Source: Opisthorchis felineus
Lineage: Eukaryota; Platyhelminthes; Trematoda; Opisthorchiida; Opisthorchiidae
Direction of reading: 5' to 3'
Length of the DNA stretch: 64,000 nucleotides
Assembly (NCBI GenBank): GCA_004794785.1
Contig: SJOL01003761.1
Span: forward strand, 138,104 to 202,103
The notes under the pieces are model-generated. The model was given only the letters and a program-made list of their open reading frames with translations. It was not told where the DNA came from and did no database searches. This document shows, piece by piece, positions 12,954 to 27,900 of the stretch (position 1 is the first letter of the stretch; every line of letters begins with the position of its first letter). The translations under genes and the position numbers were made by a program.

Positions 12954-15900
12954 GTAAGTCACTAATTGAATAACAGGTTAACCAATCATATCAAGCACAG
13001 ATTTAGTAACATACTCTCATTTGCAATCGAACAGGATAGTGGTAGACCAGACTATAATGATGGCCATTGAGTTGTTTGCTGATCGGTGCAATTTGTTTAC
13101 AATCGGACTGCTTAGCTTTGGCAACCAATCAACGATCAGCATCACCTTTTTAGTGTTTATGTTAAGTACCGGCTTTAAGGTGTTAGACAGGCTGTTGTAT
13201 AAACTCCCGCCACAGTATCTATGTTCCCACGTAAGCAAGCAGTCTTTAAATGTCAAATGGGGTCTACTAAACCACATCAGAACTCGTTCTTGTTTTCTTT
13301 AGAAAACAGTAACGACTTATATCTGAGGAGCGAACGTTCCACTAGAGGATACGCAAAATGCATCCTTTATCAGGTACCGCTCATTAGGCCATTTGTATGT
13401 AGGCACGCTCCTTAGAAAGGACTTGATATCCACTGTTGTGAAGGGCCACCTTATGTAGTTTTTAAGTGATCCTTATAATGCCCCACGAAGCATTACACAG
13501 AAGTGTTATACTGATGGCACGCTTAACACTTGAGCAGTGGTGTTTCGAATGGAGTTAACGAAGAACAGCCTTGGCAAGTTAATTAACATAAGAAGATCAC
13601 CACACAGTAGGAGCCATGTTCTTTCTGCAAACTAGATCACCAGTTATTACGATCCATCGAGGTGCTCAAAGTAACCGACTAGTTTGCCTATTCATTGTCC
13701 CTTTTTGATCCTATTCAGATGTTGAGAAATCTTTCCACTTTCTTTGAGAGATTGAAGGCTAGAATAGACACCAATAAAACCAAAAAACGAAAAGCAACTT
13801 GCCAGTAGATTTCAACTAAGGGAGTCTAACACTGATACAACAAATCCTAGTGGAATAACTAGCCCAAACGATAGTAAAACGATGTGTTTTGACAACTTCT
13901 CTTCCTAACTGAGAGCACCATTCAGTATTCACCACAGTTTGATTCAATCTTGTTTCCTTCCAGGTGGACTGACTGCGGTGATATGGACAGACTTTATTCA
14001 GACCATCTTGATGATGTGTGGAGCATTCTATTTGATGGTTGTAGGTGAGTTGAAACCGTGATACTCCGATGCTGAACAAAACCCTAGGTGGTTTCTTTGC
14101 CATCTATATCGTTTAAAAATTATTTGGTCTCAAGCCTTGAAAATCCTCGAAACCGAGAATAACTGATCGTGGTAAATAGTACAGAAAACCCATGCGTAAA
14201 AGCGGTACCCAATTTAGCTTGTGGTGGCGTCCTCTTGGAGAAGGATTAGCTGGCGGGAAGAATATCTGGCATCGCTTCTGCCCCAAAAGAACGATTAGCA
14301 CACTGACGTCCAGATGCTTTTTTATTGTTTGATGTCGTAGACTGCATGAAGACTTAGTAGTTCAACATCAGCCCCAACCGCTGTTAGCCGGGTTTTCAAG
14401 TATAGAAATATTCGATCTGGGCCAACAATATCTTTTCAACTTTTCACATTTAATCCTTATTCCAGGCGTTTCTGCAGGCATCTTTAGCAGCCAGGCAAAC
14501 GAAACGTCTTATTATAAGACGCCAAACTCAGATGGACTGTCTGAATTTCTTCTTTCGTTTGACTCCTGAATACATCGCAAGCAGTAAAAGCTTGTTCTTT
14601 TGTAGATATAAATGCGGTTATATTCTGTTCTCCGTCCACATCGTTCGAGTTCATTTAAATCTGCGTCTTCTTCAACTGTTCGCCGAACCCACTATGTGTG
14701 CTCAAGGTGCATTCTGTCATTGTCTTCTCTCCTGGTTTGTTTGGTGAGGCTGACTGCAAATCAAATCAAAGCGATGGCAATGAATATATGAATTCTTTTC
14801 TCATCGATTAAGTTGTCGACGAAGCTGTTACTATGCCGTTCAGCATAAAACAGCTCTGGTATTTATCAGACATTGGGATGATCGATTTACACGTTTGTTC
14901 GAGTTAGGCACGAAAAGCTGCGCACATTTTCTTCGTGAAGCTCATGAAGACGTTGCGAGATTTGAATAACAAAAACTAACCACGCAGGGCTATCTAACAT
15001 TGTCGACCTATGCAAAACAGCAAATTCTTTCTTGCACAGTGCCAGCCACTATTTTCATTGCAATGGTGAACTAATTTAGTGGTATGCATATTTTGCGATA
15101 ATACGATTAACCCGCAATCCTTCATTCCTGGATCTGTCAGTTCAGAGGACAAAAGGAAAGTGGAGAAGGCGGTATAAACTATAAATTCGTTTTTCGTAAC
15201 TGACAAATTCATTGTCACTTGCCTTCTACATTTCATTGGAAACACCCCTCTCACTTGCCAACATATGATTTTAAGCCAGGTCTTCTCAGTTCACTCTCCA
15301 TGAAACTGAAGGTCAATCTGGATCAGATTTTCACTGTCCGCACTTTAACCATTCTTCTGAGGCCGGTAAACATAATGCACTTGCAGCTGGTGTGACCATA
15401 CTTTCAATATAGAACCAAAGTTTACTGTATCAAGAGACAGATAGAAGAATAGACGCTGATTTCGTCAACTAGGAAAATCTGGGATTGTCATTAGAAAGGC
15501 TGTAAAATAATGTTTTAGGCCAACAGAGAAGTAAACAGAGGTCTATTATTCGCTTTTTCTCTTCTTTGGTGACCATCAGGTGAGTTAATATTATACCACG
15601 GGAACTACCTTTCGACGCTAGAGTGTGGTCTGTAAATCTGTCTGGTCTTTAACTGTTTCGTCTTAGTAGTGTGGTCATTCGCACTACTACCGCCAACACT
15701 GTCATTGATGTCATCGACAATCAAAATTATACACCAAAAATTGTTCGGTATCAAGACAGTGGTGTTAGCACAACACAGGTTTCGTTTACAAAATTCAAAG
15801 TCTGGCTAATGGGTTAAACGTTAGCTTCGGAAGTGCTTAGACATGCGTATACCCAATCAAAAAACTTGAAAAGAAACAAACAATAAATGTCTGTCGTTAG

Positions 15901-18900
15901 GTTGTGTCACATTTTACTCAGTCTGAGGCCAGAAGAATCACTCAGAATCAGAATATTCATCCAAAGAAGAAATATTCTGAGATTTTGCTGTTGCGTGTAA
16001 TCATTTAAACAAACCATCCTATCACCATCTCGTTTCTTTATCGCTCTGAATTAAGCAAACATGACAGCATTCTACTTAGTAAACTGTGGCTCAGCATGGA
16101 CACGGTATGGCCAAAACGCCGCACTTGCTGCTCCAAAATATTCTTCTTGTCGGAAGTATGTGCTGCATAACCAAAAACCCTTTTAGTGGACATCCATTTG
16201 TAGATACATTGATGGTAGTCAGGACATTATGGTTTTGGTATGTGGGTTGCACAAGAAGAGTTTCACGAAATCGCTTCAATTAGTAGCATCCGTTTTCGAC
16301 CGATTTTACTTCAATATGTGGTTATGCAATAATGGAATGCTCTAAAATATCTATCTGAAACTTCTGCTTGCCTGAGCAACGTGTGGCACTACTAATATAT
16401 ATAATACGGGGAACGCTCATCAAGCTTTCTGACCAACAATGGTTAACTGATGCGGACGAACTTAGTCATACCGTTGACTAACTAAAAAAACTCATTTATG
16501 CATGCTTCCAAATTTTTTGCTACTTACTGCGACCTGTTCACTGATTCTAAGGAAATGCTGTCCGGAAAAGTGTTTACTGCCAGGTACGATCAGGAGAAAG
16601 ACCAGAAATGTCGTTTTGTCATGGCGGTTCCCTTTACAACGACTATGGTGCCACGAAATTTAGTAACAAACACATGAATATGGAAGAATAGTGAGACGAG
16701 GCAACCGTTTTTCAAAAGGGACGTCTCAATTACTTGAACTGTACAAGTTAAAGCAAAACCCCATTGGCCGACTCTCCGACATAGGTTGAGGCATCCGCAG
16801 CTAGACATAGACCAGGCACATGGACCGACATCTAGAACCTCACCTGCAGGAGCATTACTACTATATTCAATTGAAACCTGAGAATGATGAAGATAAGTTA
16901 GCGGCTGCTTACCTTTTTGGATTAGACAAGGAAAAGATAAATGGATTACTCATTCAGATGGCTTGCCCGTAAGAAAACAGGTTAAAATAAGTACAGCACA
17001 CCCACAATGGTCTTCCTGGATTTCACTGCCTATCGAGTGTCACAAATGGATATGCAGGTAACCATTTCGAAAATATAATATTGTCGTAGGTTGGCCGGTA
17101 ACTCTTCATTAGATTCGAATTTGTTTGCAGGTTGTTCTCCTCCCACTGACTAAAATCATGCCAGTCGGATTCCAACATGCAACTGAAAAATCCCATGGAA
17201 AACATATTTATGGGATATATCACACCTGAGAGATAATAAACAACGCATGGAAATCGTTCTCATTTCACATGGCCGTGCTATTCTTTAGTGGGTTACTTGA
17301 AATTCTGAAACCAGGTTTAATGTGTTCACATGAGATATTGGTACATTAATTTTCTTCCATCTATAGTAATTTTGATAATCGTTAAGAATGTTCTCATACT
17401 GATCACCTCAATTTATGTGATAACTTGACACTGTTCACATCATGCGTGACCCCTGAAAAGAGTTGTTTCATGAGAACGGTTCATTGTTCCCAAGATAGTA
17501 TTTGGTGGCTCACAAATGATGGATTGGGCGATTCCTTGCTTAGTGGCAAGTGTAATTCGGGTGAGTAATGTTGGCCTCTAACGATGTATCAATCATACTT
17601 GTCAAGTACACCGGAATCGAGAAGACAAATGAATTAGAGACGGGATTCCCATGCATCATCTTTGTCAATAAACTCATTCTGCGAAGTATATTCCCCACGA
17701 TTATACCATGAATCGAATTTGAGACCAGATGCTGGTTCGTAGAGAAATTCGTTAACACATGCCGCGATGGAATCTGCAAAGGACAATAAACTGCCACTCT
17801 GAGATGCAACTCATTTGTGCATACTGATAACTTGAGTAAGAGACTGAATAAGTCGCAATTACGATTGTTCGAACTGCCCTTGTTGCTGTTGAAGGATTAC
17901 TTTCAAATCATCAGCTTAAGTTGACGTGTTTAGGTTCCGTCGCCAGTTTTTGTGGTCTCCACTGATGTATCAATCAGACTTGTCAGATACACCGGAATCG
18001 AGAAGACAAACGAATTTGAGGAAGTTGTACTAGAAAAAACTGCACCGTCCCCTGATGTGGATTCAAATGAACCAGAATGTAAAAGGGCGAAAAGTCCAGT
18101 AGGACATCAATGAAAGGCTGAAATGGAGAAAACAAGGTTTTATTCTACGAGATAAATTGTTAGCAAAATGGGTTTGTTCGTCTGGATACAGTCCTATAAA
18201 CATCTAATGTGAATGTTTTCATGAAATTACCGTCTTTACTGTCATTTTTACCACATCGCTTTTCCCAAAAAATGACCGAAGTTCACATCTTGTTGGGACC
18301 TTTAGTAGTCCTCAGTTTTATTCGGCGTTGCTCGCTGATTTTCTTTATCTGGTAATGGAACCTTAGTCTTGTCTTTCTTTTCCTGAACAAATCAACTTAG
18401 AAACCTTAGCTAGTATGGGATGATGAGAGATGGTAACTTATGTGAAAAGAAGGGGCAAAAGTAAATAACAATAGCCGGATGAGGAGGAGACAATCGGTTG
18501 TTTGTGTTTCATCGTTCTGGTTCAAGTAAAACCTAATATTAATAGCCGTTCCACTGTAAAGCCCTTGCGCTGTTCAGATGCTATGCTATCCGAAGTATGA
18601 ACGATGGCTGGGATACCGTTAGGTTTTCAGGAGCAATCGAGAGGCTTGGGTGGGATTCGGACCGCGGGCCTTGCGGTCAGTAGGCTTGCATCCTGACCAG
18701 TAACCTATAGCAAGCTAAAGTAAAACATTCGCCAGATTTTCCTCTTTTTTGGATGCTTGCAGCCTTTATACGCGTTGGTGGATTTGATTCAATGGTTCAG
18801 AGTTACTTCGAGGCAGTTCCAAATACTACTCGTTTACTTCGTGGTGAAGGCGTCGTTTGGAACTCAACATACCCGCCGGAGAATCTATATCCTCCACCTG

Positions 18901-21900
18901 TAGATAGAAAATACCGAGACTGTGGTATTCCGGCACCTGACGCAATGCATATGTTCCGCTCTGTGGATGACCAGGACCTTCCTTGGACAGGTGTCATATT
19001 TGGTTTGACAATCAGTAACGTTTGGTACTGGTGTACGGACCAAGTAGGTTGTTGCACTCTGTTGCGCTTCATCGCTTTCTGTGGTATTGCACTTCAATAT
19101 TATGCATCTATTTCTGAGATTTTCGTCTTTAGGTCAAATTTTAACCCCATCAGCCTATCAGGTCGTTATATATATATATATAAAGAGAGAGAGAGAGAAT
19201 CATTTATTCTTCAGCTGAATAGATACCCCGCAGTTTTGGAATGCGCCATAATTTCCTACCCGGTATTGGTTTGGTCATCAAGTTTGCTTTAATTTGATTG
19301 GTCAGTTTAGTGATCTAATAATTTCCCCAAGCAGGACCTCATACTTACTAAGCAGTCGGTCATGGCACCTAACTCGAAATGATGTGTTATTTTTCAGAGT
19401 AGTTCACCTACCGAAAGCTATTCATTCCTACTGAAGCTCACCAGATAGGCAGTGCTGAGAATGACTGCCTAACTTGAAGACTAGCATTTAAAAACTCTTC
19501 AAACCTGAAGGGTGGGGAAGTCCTCCAAATCAACTCCAAATCGACAGCTTAACTGTGGTTAGTTCATGAGTTCAAAGCCTCGTGATTGCCGACCGAAATA
19601 TCATGTGAGTGATCCCGGTCACAAGTAGTTACTAACGAAATTAGTTCGCATATGAAACCTCCGTGTATTGAGCTTTTCAGAATAATAATTGTCACATTTA
19701 GAGGGGCATCCTTCAGACCAGACCACTTCGTAAAATGTATCACTTCTGGTCAGTTGACGCAGCACACGTAAATCTCAACTTGACCTGTGCGGAAGACCCT
19801 CCCTACTTAAGTGTGTCTGCATGTAGGGAGGGTCAACTTGTTAGATGCTAAGGGAATCGGCCAGTGGAACAATAGGACATTTACTATCCTTTTTCTATCG
19901 TATACGGACTTTTCAGTCATCAGAGCAAACATTGCGTAAAACATATAGTGAGCGTACATTCGGCCCACTTTCTCAGTTTCATCCACATTTTTGTCTACAC
20001 AAGGAGTGGGTTAGTTCATCGAACACACGACTGACCACCTACAAAGGTTTGATACAGACTGCTCTTTGCTCTTTATTCTAAGTTGCAGATCCATCAAAAT
20101 GTTTTAGGCTCCTAGCTTCGACCTATCTTCATCAATGTATTCCAAATGGATAAGCAAGAAAGACTATGATGGGTACATATCGGGTCTGCAATCATCCGGG
20201 AGGTAGCGGCAATCGTCTTATGAGGACAACTTAGCTGGAGGCAGTTGTCCGGATGCAGATGAATTGCCCGATCGATTCAGATCTTCCCAGTAGCTTTGAA
20301 ATGAATCCCTCGAAGCACCAGTCAACACCTGATCACACGATGTCAGGTGCGTGATCGAAAAAAGAAAGATATTTGTCAGGCTGACGAATACAAGGAACCA
20401 CACTTGAAATGCTGAAACCTCCATGCGGAGGTTGTAGGCCCAAATCTCCTTGATGATTCATAGGCATCGATTACGTTTCGCGGAATAAGAAGCGGCTATG
20501 CACTTCAATCCCGATTTTCGCAAAGAGGGCTTCACTGGTGAGATCAAATCCAAGTTATGAAGTTCTGATGAATCTGCTCAACTTAAAAGTAATCCTGGAT
20601 AATTTGAGGTTGGTTGGAGATATCTCGACGACCTGGAGATGGTATTACACATGTAACCATATGATATGATTAATGTTCGTAAGACGTCAGGTCAAGCCAT
20701 ATTTTATCAATATTGAAATGAACAGAAACTGCGGTTCTGAATTCAGTCGATGGTTGTTAAAATGAAAACGTTATAGAAGCTGTTGTTGGACTGAACCCTC
20801 CTTTTCTTCCCTTTATTGAAACCTGCAATTTTGTTCCCATCTAACTATTCCCATTAGGTTATTGTTCAGCGTACATTGTCTGCGAAGAATCTAACACACG
20901 CCAAGCTAGGATGTTTACTGGCCGGGCTGCTCAAACTGCTCCCATTATGGCTTCTCATCTTCCCCGGTATGATTTCCCGTATTCTGTACAAAGGTAAGCG
21001 TGATGCTGGACGAACCAAAAGTGGATGTTGCATTTTAATGACACATGTAGGTTTTCACATGGATGTTCAATCCGGGTAGGTTATCGAATGTGCACAGAAA
21101 CACAGGCTGGCATGGTAGAACCGCTGGATTTACCTTCTAGACCAAGTCAATTTTCGTAATTCAGAAAACTGTCGGGCTTTTGACAGTGCCCAAACTGCTG
21201 TGGCCGGTAAGGTACTTTCGTGTATTTTGATGCATCATATGAAACAGCAAATCTGAAGAGCTCACTCGATAATTTAATCAAATCAACATGAAATTTGTAC
21301 CTAGGTCGGTAAATTGGGCGTCTTAGGAGAGAGCCATGTTTTGTTTCGTATAATGAATCAATGGGAACCTCCTACGTGAAGTTTCCAACACCTGAATTTC
21401 GGCAGACAAACAAAAGTTTATACTTCAGATTTTTGTGTGCACTGTAAACGTAGCACATGTTGCGCAATCTGATTTACGAATCTATATGGTCAAAGTCACA
21501 AGCTCACGCCAACCTTTACCATCAGCTGGGACCTTCAACAGCATCGACAGCAAGTCTAATGCTTAACATCAGTGCCTGACCATATTACAGCTACGCAGAC
21601 TATTTCGCAAAAAGTACAAACTGAGAAAGAAGAGATTTTAACTTCCAGGTTGACCTAAACCTTCAGAAGTCCCTAATTATTAAACACTATGACGGGCGAT
21701 CTGAATAGAAAAGGGTGATACAAACGCCAGACAAACATATTAGAGGGAGCTCTTAAGTAATGACCCTTTGGACACATTTAGTGGTGTATTCTAGGCGAGC
21801 AGCTATGTTTAGGTACAAACGGTCCAAAGTTTCATACAGGTCGTTCGTTTTTATGCTAGCTAACGGAGAGTACGGTTGCTGTGACGATGAGGGTGTTAGG

Positions 21901-24900
21901 TGCTATATCCATCCACTCAGTCGGCCGGAATGGGACACGTTTTCAGGGGCTTCACTTTCCAAAGCTATAATTTAATGATTCATTTCTTACAGCTTTCCGG
22001 CACAGAGTGTACAGATATACCGGACGAAGAAAAAGACTGAGGATCTGTAGCACCATTCTGCCTGACGCAAGACAACATCTTACCGTAATGCATGACAAAT
22101 AAAAGAAAAACGATTGAACGCCTAAGACGTTAAGTGGTTTGTTACATGTTTCTAGTAATACCTACACTGGGTTCCTATTGAACAAAATGATGCACTCAGG
22201 GGTTAACCGTATGAGAACTACCGGTGCTGCGACTCTGTGGTACAGACCATTCGACTGTGATTTTCACAAGAACTCCTTGCCACTTTTATCCGGTGTAGAA
22301 TAACCTAAGACGCCCACCGTTTGAGACAGTTAGGTTAGGTTATCGTCTCCATCATTATCATTATCATAGTTCAGAGCTCATATACCACTGAAGTGGGCGG
22401 ATAAATGTGTTATTGAAATGTCTGTTTGGTAAGGTTCCCCGTCTTCTTGAAGAAAGCCACAATTTTCAAAGCAAACTTGCATTGCTTCACTTAGGACAGC
22501 TGTGCAAGATTACTCAAGGCAAAAGATACACTTCATATGATTAAACCCCGTTCAGTATGCTTGCCCACGAAAGACCAGTATGAAACAAGGTACTTCATTA
22601 AACAGAATATTTCTGATAGCAATTTTGTACACCTCCGTGAGTGTATGGTCAAGTTACAAGGTGATTACTGTAATCAATCCCAAGAGCTGAATGTTTTCTA
22701 CGCTTGTACTTTGAAAGCCATTTCTTAAGGTGACTTTCAAATTGATTAAAAGACATTATTTATCACTCCAGTCACTGTATTCTAAATGCGCAAATACTGT
22801 ATGCTCATGATCGCTGTTTTCATCAAAGTAAAGCAAATGATTTGAAACCTTTCTAATCCTGAGTTGAAGCGTATTGCCTTGGTTACCAGACGGTTTACAT
22901 CTTTGCAACATCTACTTTATGGTTTAAATAAATCTGAATACCTTTTGATTCCATGCACTTCTTGAAAACAGTCAAATGTGTGGCGCTTTCCAAGGGATAC
23001 AGCAAGGCACCTGAGTTGATATTATTGTTTTTAAAGGGATTTACATTACCTTTTACTTTAAAAATAAACCAGACAAAAGTATCGTGGACTCCAGATGTGT
23101 TATTTTAGTTTAAACTTATCACACACACACACACAACACATCGAGTAAAACTTCGGCTGCAGAGATTAATAATGCGCACCAAGCTGCAGTGCGGTGCTCA
23201 GTCACTCTGGACTCACGCGAATCGAGTGAAAACAGCCTAGAATTATTTGGTATGAAAAATGGCGAGGGCTGCTATAAGATAAACATTGGTAAGATCAAAT
23301 GTACTTGGCACGCAAGTAAAACAGATCTAAAAAAAAAATAAAACCGGCACACCGCAGAATACTAACTAGGGCTCATTAGTCCAGGACGACTTCAAAGTTG
23401 TTTACAAGGGTTGTCACCTCAACACTCGGATAAGAAATTCGATTCGTAACTGTCAAATGTCATTGGCATTCATGGCCAAACACCAGCAATGGACCTTATT
23501 AAACGAGGTGTAGCTGCATATTTCACCCATCTATTCTGTTAATCAGAATGAATTAGCATGTCATTATGAGTCCCGCTGAGAGCCATTTAACCCGGCAAAG
23601 TAGTCGGTTAACCGAACAAATCTACATGCATCCAATATGCATTTTTTTTTCATTGACCGCAGAAACTATTTGACGCGATGAAAGAGGAAGTGTGCCTGGA
23701 ATAGCCGTAGTGCAGATGGTAGGTGGTAACGCATTGGTATAAGAAAGTTTGCCAGGAAAAACCGTGTATCTGTTCAAAATGTTGCGTACTCAACATTGGA
23801 ATAGATGTTGGTTAGTAAGCAAAACAAGTAGGAAACGAATGCTACGAGCTGAAATTTCATTTTGCGCAGCGGATCCGGCGCAATTTTCCCTCGCATAAAC
23901 TCGCTCATTGGAGGATTATCGTTGAGATTTTCTACTTTACTTTTTTATTCCATGTGGAAAGAAATTAACTTACAAGAGAACTAACTGCCATAATGACTTT
24001 TACTTTGCGTCTATATTGATTACATGAGATTCTCAGGTCACTCAGGACCTCCGATGTCATAATCCTATCCAGTACTGCGCACTAAATCAGACGTTTTGAC
24101 TTCATCAAAAAGTGGTGCATAAACCATGATTCAAAGTGGCCAGGTTGTTGGTTTTCTCACCTAGCAGCCTTTTTGGGAACTGTTCCCTGAGTTCCGGCAG
24201 CTATTTTTCCGACGGCGATTTTTGTTTCCACAGTGAAACATAGTGTACCAACTACAATCTAGTCATTGTGGTTCGCAGGGCAACAAAACAAATTATTAAC
24301 TGACACTGACTATAGATGACCAAAAGACACCGTCTTGGTGTTCTTTTTAATAAACTGTTCAAATGACCGCTAGAGATAGATCAGTCATCCCAGTCCAGCT
24401 AGTTGATTTCGTGTGCTATTTGCCAGTGTTGGAAATACTTAAATATCTAGCATCGTTCACAGCTGTATGTTATTTCTATCCGCATAATAAATAGGATTAA
24501 TTTGTGTTGTGTACGGCTGGATGAAACGGGCAATCTTATTCCCCTTTAGCTTGCCTCCTAAGGCTACGATTAGCACCTTCCGCCGTTCATCAAAAGCTGA
24601 TCTTTCGATTTTCATCAGGGCATCAAATTAGTCTGTGTAGATCATCTACTTTCTTCAAACGAGTTGGCCACAGTGGGTGACCTTTTCCGAGAGTGGAACA
24701 GTCAAAATAATGAAAAAAAACAAGAAAAAAGAACCAAAATAGCAGGTGCTGTTGCGAGAGCATTATAAGGACATAATTTAATTGGCGAACAAGACACTAA
24801 TCCGTCCGCGGCTTGAAGCCCGACTAGACGCGTCACGCGCCTGGTTGATTAGTCCCAACCCGACAACTGAAACAGGTGGGCCATCGTTTTGACTGAAGCA

Positions 24901-27900
24901 TGCAGGTTGGGTCTGAACCACCAGAAGTTCCGCATGCTTCTGTTTTCTGTTTTTTTTTAATGTTTTCTCCTTTTTCTTTTCCACTCTTGAAGGAGGTCAA
25001 CGGTGCTGACCACATCGTCGAGCAATAGACCTCGATACACTAACGTGGTATTATTCCATCATTTTGAAATCCTCAAACTTGGCCACCCGACAAAGGATTG
25101 TGAAGACAGAAATGCACTTTTAGGTGTTCTCTCATTGACGAGCTTCCGCAGCTCTTCAGGGTAAATGGGTATTTAATTGTTTGGGCTGATTATCAGAAGC
25201 ACAATCGCCGTTGTTGGTGAGCCAAAACACTTCATGAGTTCTCAATTACCATGTCATGCTGTACACACGAGAAGCGTCTTTGTATGAATCGGTTGATCGT
25301 TGCTCATTGAAATAAGTCTGCTTTGCTCATCCACATTTGTCTGAGCTTACTGAGAATAAGAACTTATTACTTGGAGTTAGGACTGACAGACTGCAACAAC
25401 AGGTGTGTACTCGTGTTTCTGTTCTCGAAGAATAAAATTGTCCGACGGTGGAGAAGTATATTGTTTTCATTCGAATTCTTAGAACTCCTCTACAGCTGCA
25501 CCAAGCATACCTCAGGAATGCCTCGGTAGATGAATAACACGCAAGAAGCAATGGGTACAAACAAATGTCTTCAGATCTTCATGAATATGACTTTTCTCAT
25601 ATTTCCTTGCGCAGACGAAGTTGGATGCGTCGACCCAGACATATGCCAGAGGGTTTGTGGCAAAACATCAAGCTGCACGGACATTGCATATCCTCGCCTT
25701 GTACTTCGACTACTACCCATGGGTGCCAAAGGCTTGATGCTCGCCGTGATGATCGCCTCTCTGGTATCAAGCTTGACCAGTATATTCAACTCCAGCTCTA
25801 CTCTGTTCACAATGGACATTTGGCGACGTATACGACCAAAAGCCCGCTCAGCCGAACTGATGATTGTGGGACGGTAAATCAACACTTGGTTCTGTGCATT
25901 CTAGCTGTACAATTGCAGAACGAGCTGACAGTAGTTCCGACGGGTCGGTCTTATTTGTTTTTCTTTGATGTTTATGAAAGACAGACAGGATGTATGAAAT
26001 GAGGTACAGCCAATAATTCTCAAGTAAAATCACAGAAAACCGGTTGAAATAAAGCATGTATGTTTGCCGCGAGATTTTCATGAGTATACATTTCCGTAAG
26101 GTCAAAGGTTCGAGTCTCCGCAGCGATCCTTAAGGTACTGGTGCTGATGATTCCCAACAAAGATGAAGGCAGATTTATACTGGTGCTTAGTTTACTGGCC
26201 CACATTAATCTCATTTCCAGGATGAACGTAGAGTATAAAAATGCAATTTCCTGTAAACCAGTTTCCAGATGTTTTTCTCAAGATGCCAAAATTTAAGCTT
26301 ATTTGTGAGCTTTAGTGTCTCTCGATATGGATACATCTATCCAGAGGATTGAAGAGCATAGAGGAAGCTTCTTTCAGATGTGCTTATCTGACGTGGGGTC
26401 CATTGGAGGGGTTTTGGGTTTTCATTTTACTTATATATGGAAACAACGGCTGAAACCGCTCCTGTCTTTCTGTCCACGTTTAAGGGTGCCGAGTGCTCTA
26501 GTCTTCCACTAAGTTAAGCGTTGTCTTCTTTGCAAATGGCTTTAAAAAAGAAAAGAACTGAATAAATTTTGGCCTCAGAGTTGACTTATTTGCAGCACAG
26601 CGTACATAGTTTTCACCTACCACCGACGACGTTCACGCAGCACGAGAAACCTCTGGAAAAACTTCGATACAACAAACTTCTTCTTGTTCTTACGTGACCC
26701 GCCTACCCCAACAACATAAGGTGCTCCCACAGCTCGAATCCGGTGGCCCCTAACAAGGACGTCCTCTCTAAACGAGGAGAGGCATAAGACAGTTTACCAA
26801 AGCTTAAAATCAGAAGGGCATAAGAATCTTCTCAAATACATAAATTTGCACGTCAAAAAACATACTTTATATGCATTTTCTATTGATTATGATAAGATCA
26901 AAACAACTGCCAGATGAAATCTTTCCACGAGTCAGGCAAAGAAAACGGTGAACACTTTCAAACCTAATCTGTCTTTCTCCCTCTTAACTTCGTTACGTTG
27001 CGACGTTCTTTGTCATATTTTTTCGAAGTCTCTCAGTCTGGCGTGCGAATGTTAACAAACTAGAAGAGTGCGGTCCACATTGATGCATCCATTAACGTTT
27101 GAGTCAATTCACTCGTCATATTTTTTTCTTCCAAAATTACTACAACGGATATTCAACATAGTATACAGTATCGTAGATACCTAACAAGTTAGCCCCAGTG
27201 TACGAGGAGTATTCAGCAATCCCACCTTACTTCAACTCCACAGATTTACCTTCGTGATTGTTCGGTGTTCTGTTCAGTGTCTTTTTTAGCTTCAAGATAG
27301 TTTAGGAAAATGATGTGGGCTAGAAGACAAACGGTCATATGTATAGCTGCTTACTCATCAAGCGATTAACAAGGTTCGTAGAAACTTTTCGGTTTGCAGC
27401 ACAATTTTGAAGTACTAAATCGTACTGTATTTGTGTTGTGTCCGTGGAATGATCATTAAATTCAATTCACATTGGATACTGAACCGTTCGTTTAAAATTT
27501 CAGCAGTTTCGATTGTATCATTCCTTATGATATTCAGTTGGCTTACCAAGGGTTTTGCTTGCAGTTTAATGTCCACAACAGACCTACCAGCTTATGTGAA
27601 TTCACTTGGCATACATGTTGCTGTGTGGGTTAAGGAATTAGTCCGTCCTGTGAGATCCTTAGGATCGTTCGATAATATACATTATAAGTTGAGGTAGAAC
27701 AAATAATAGAGTAACCTCCCAAACCTTTGCATATCTAATGGCTGAGTGCAATGGCCACATTCTGGGGGCAAATTTCAACATAAAAGCTGGCATGAAATGT
27801 TTTTTAACAACCCACACAACGCATGCTCACATACAGATCCCTTTCCTCACGCTCCATCTGTCGGGGTATACACCTCGTTCTACTCCATGAGCTACACTCA

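Larger units (their letters stand above)
14045..18762 (+). other. SLC5 intron 2
   Basis: This 4,718-bp intron holds the plus-strand repeat copy at 15790-16360, the coding-like fragment near 17.6-18.1 kb and a minus-strand tRNA-like element near 18.64-18.71 kb. The rest shows nothing I can name. Confidence 0.8.
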
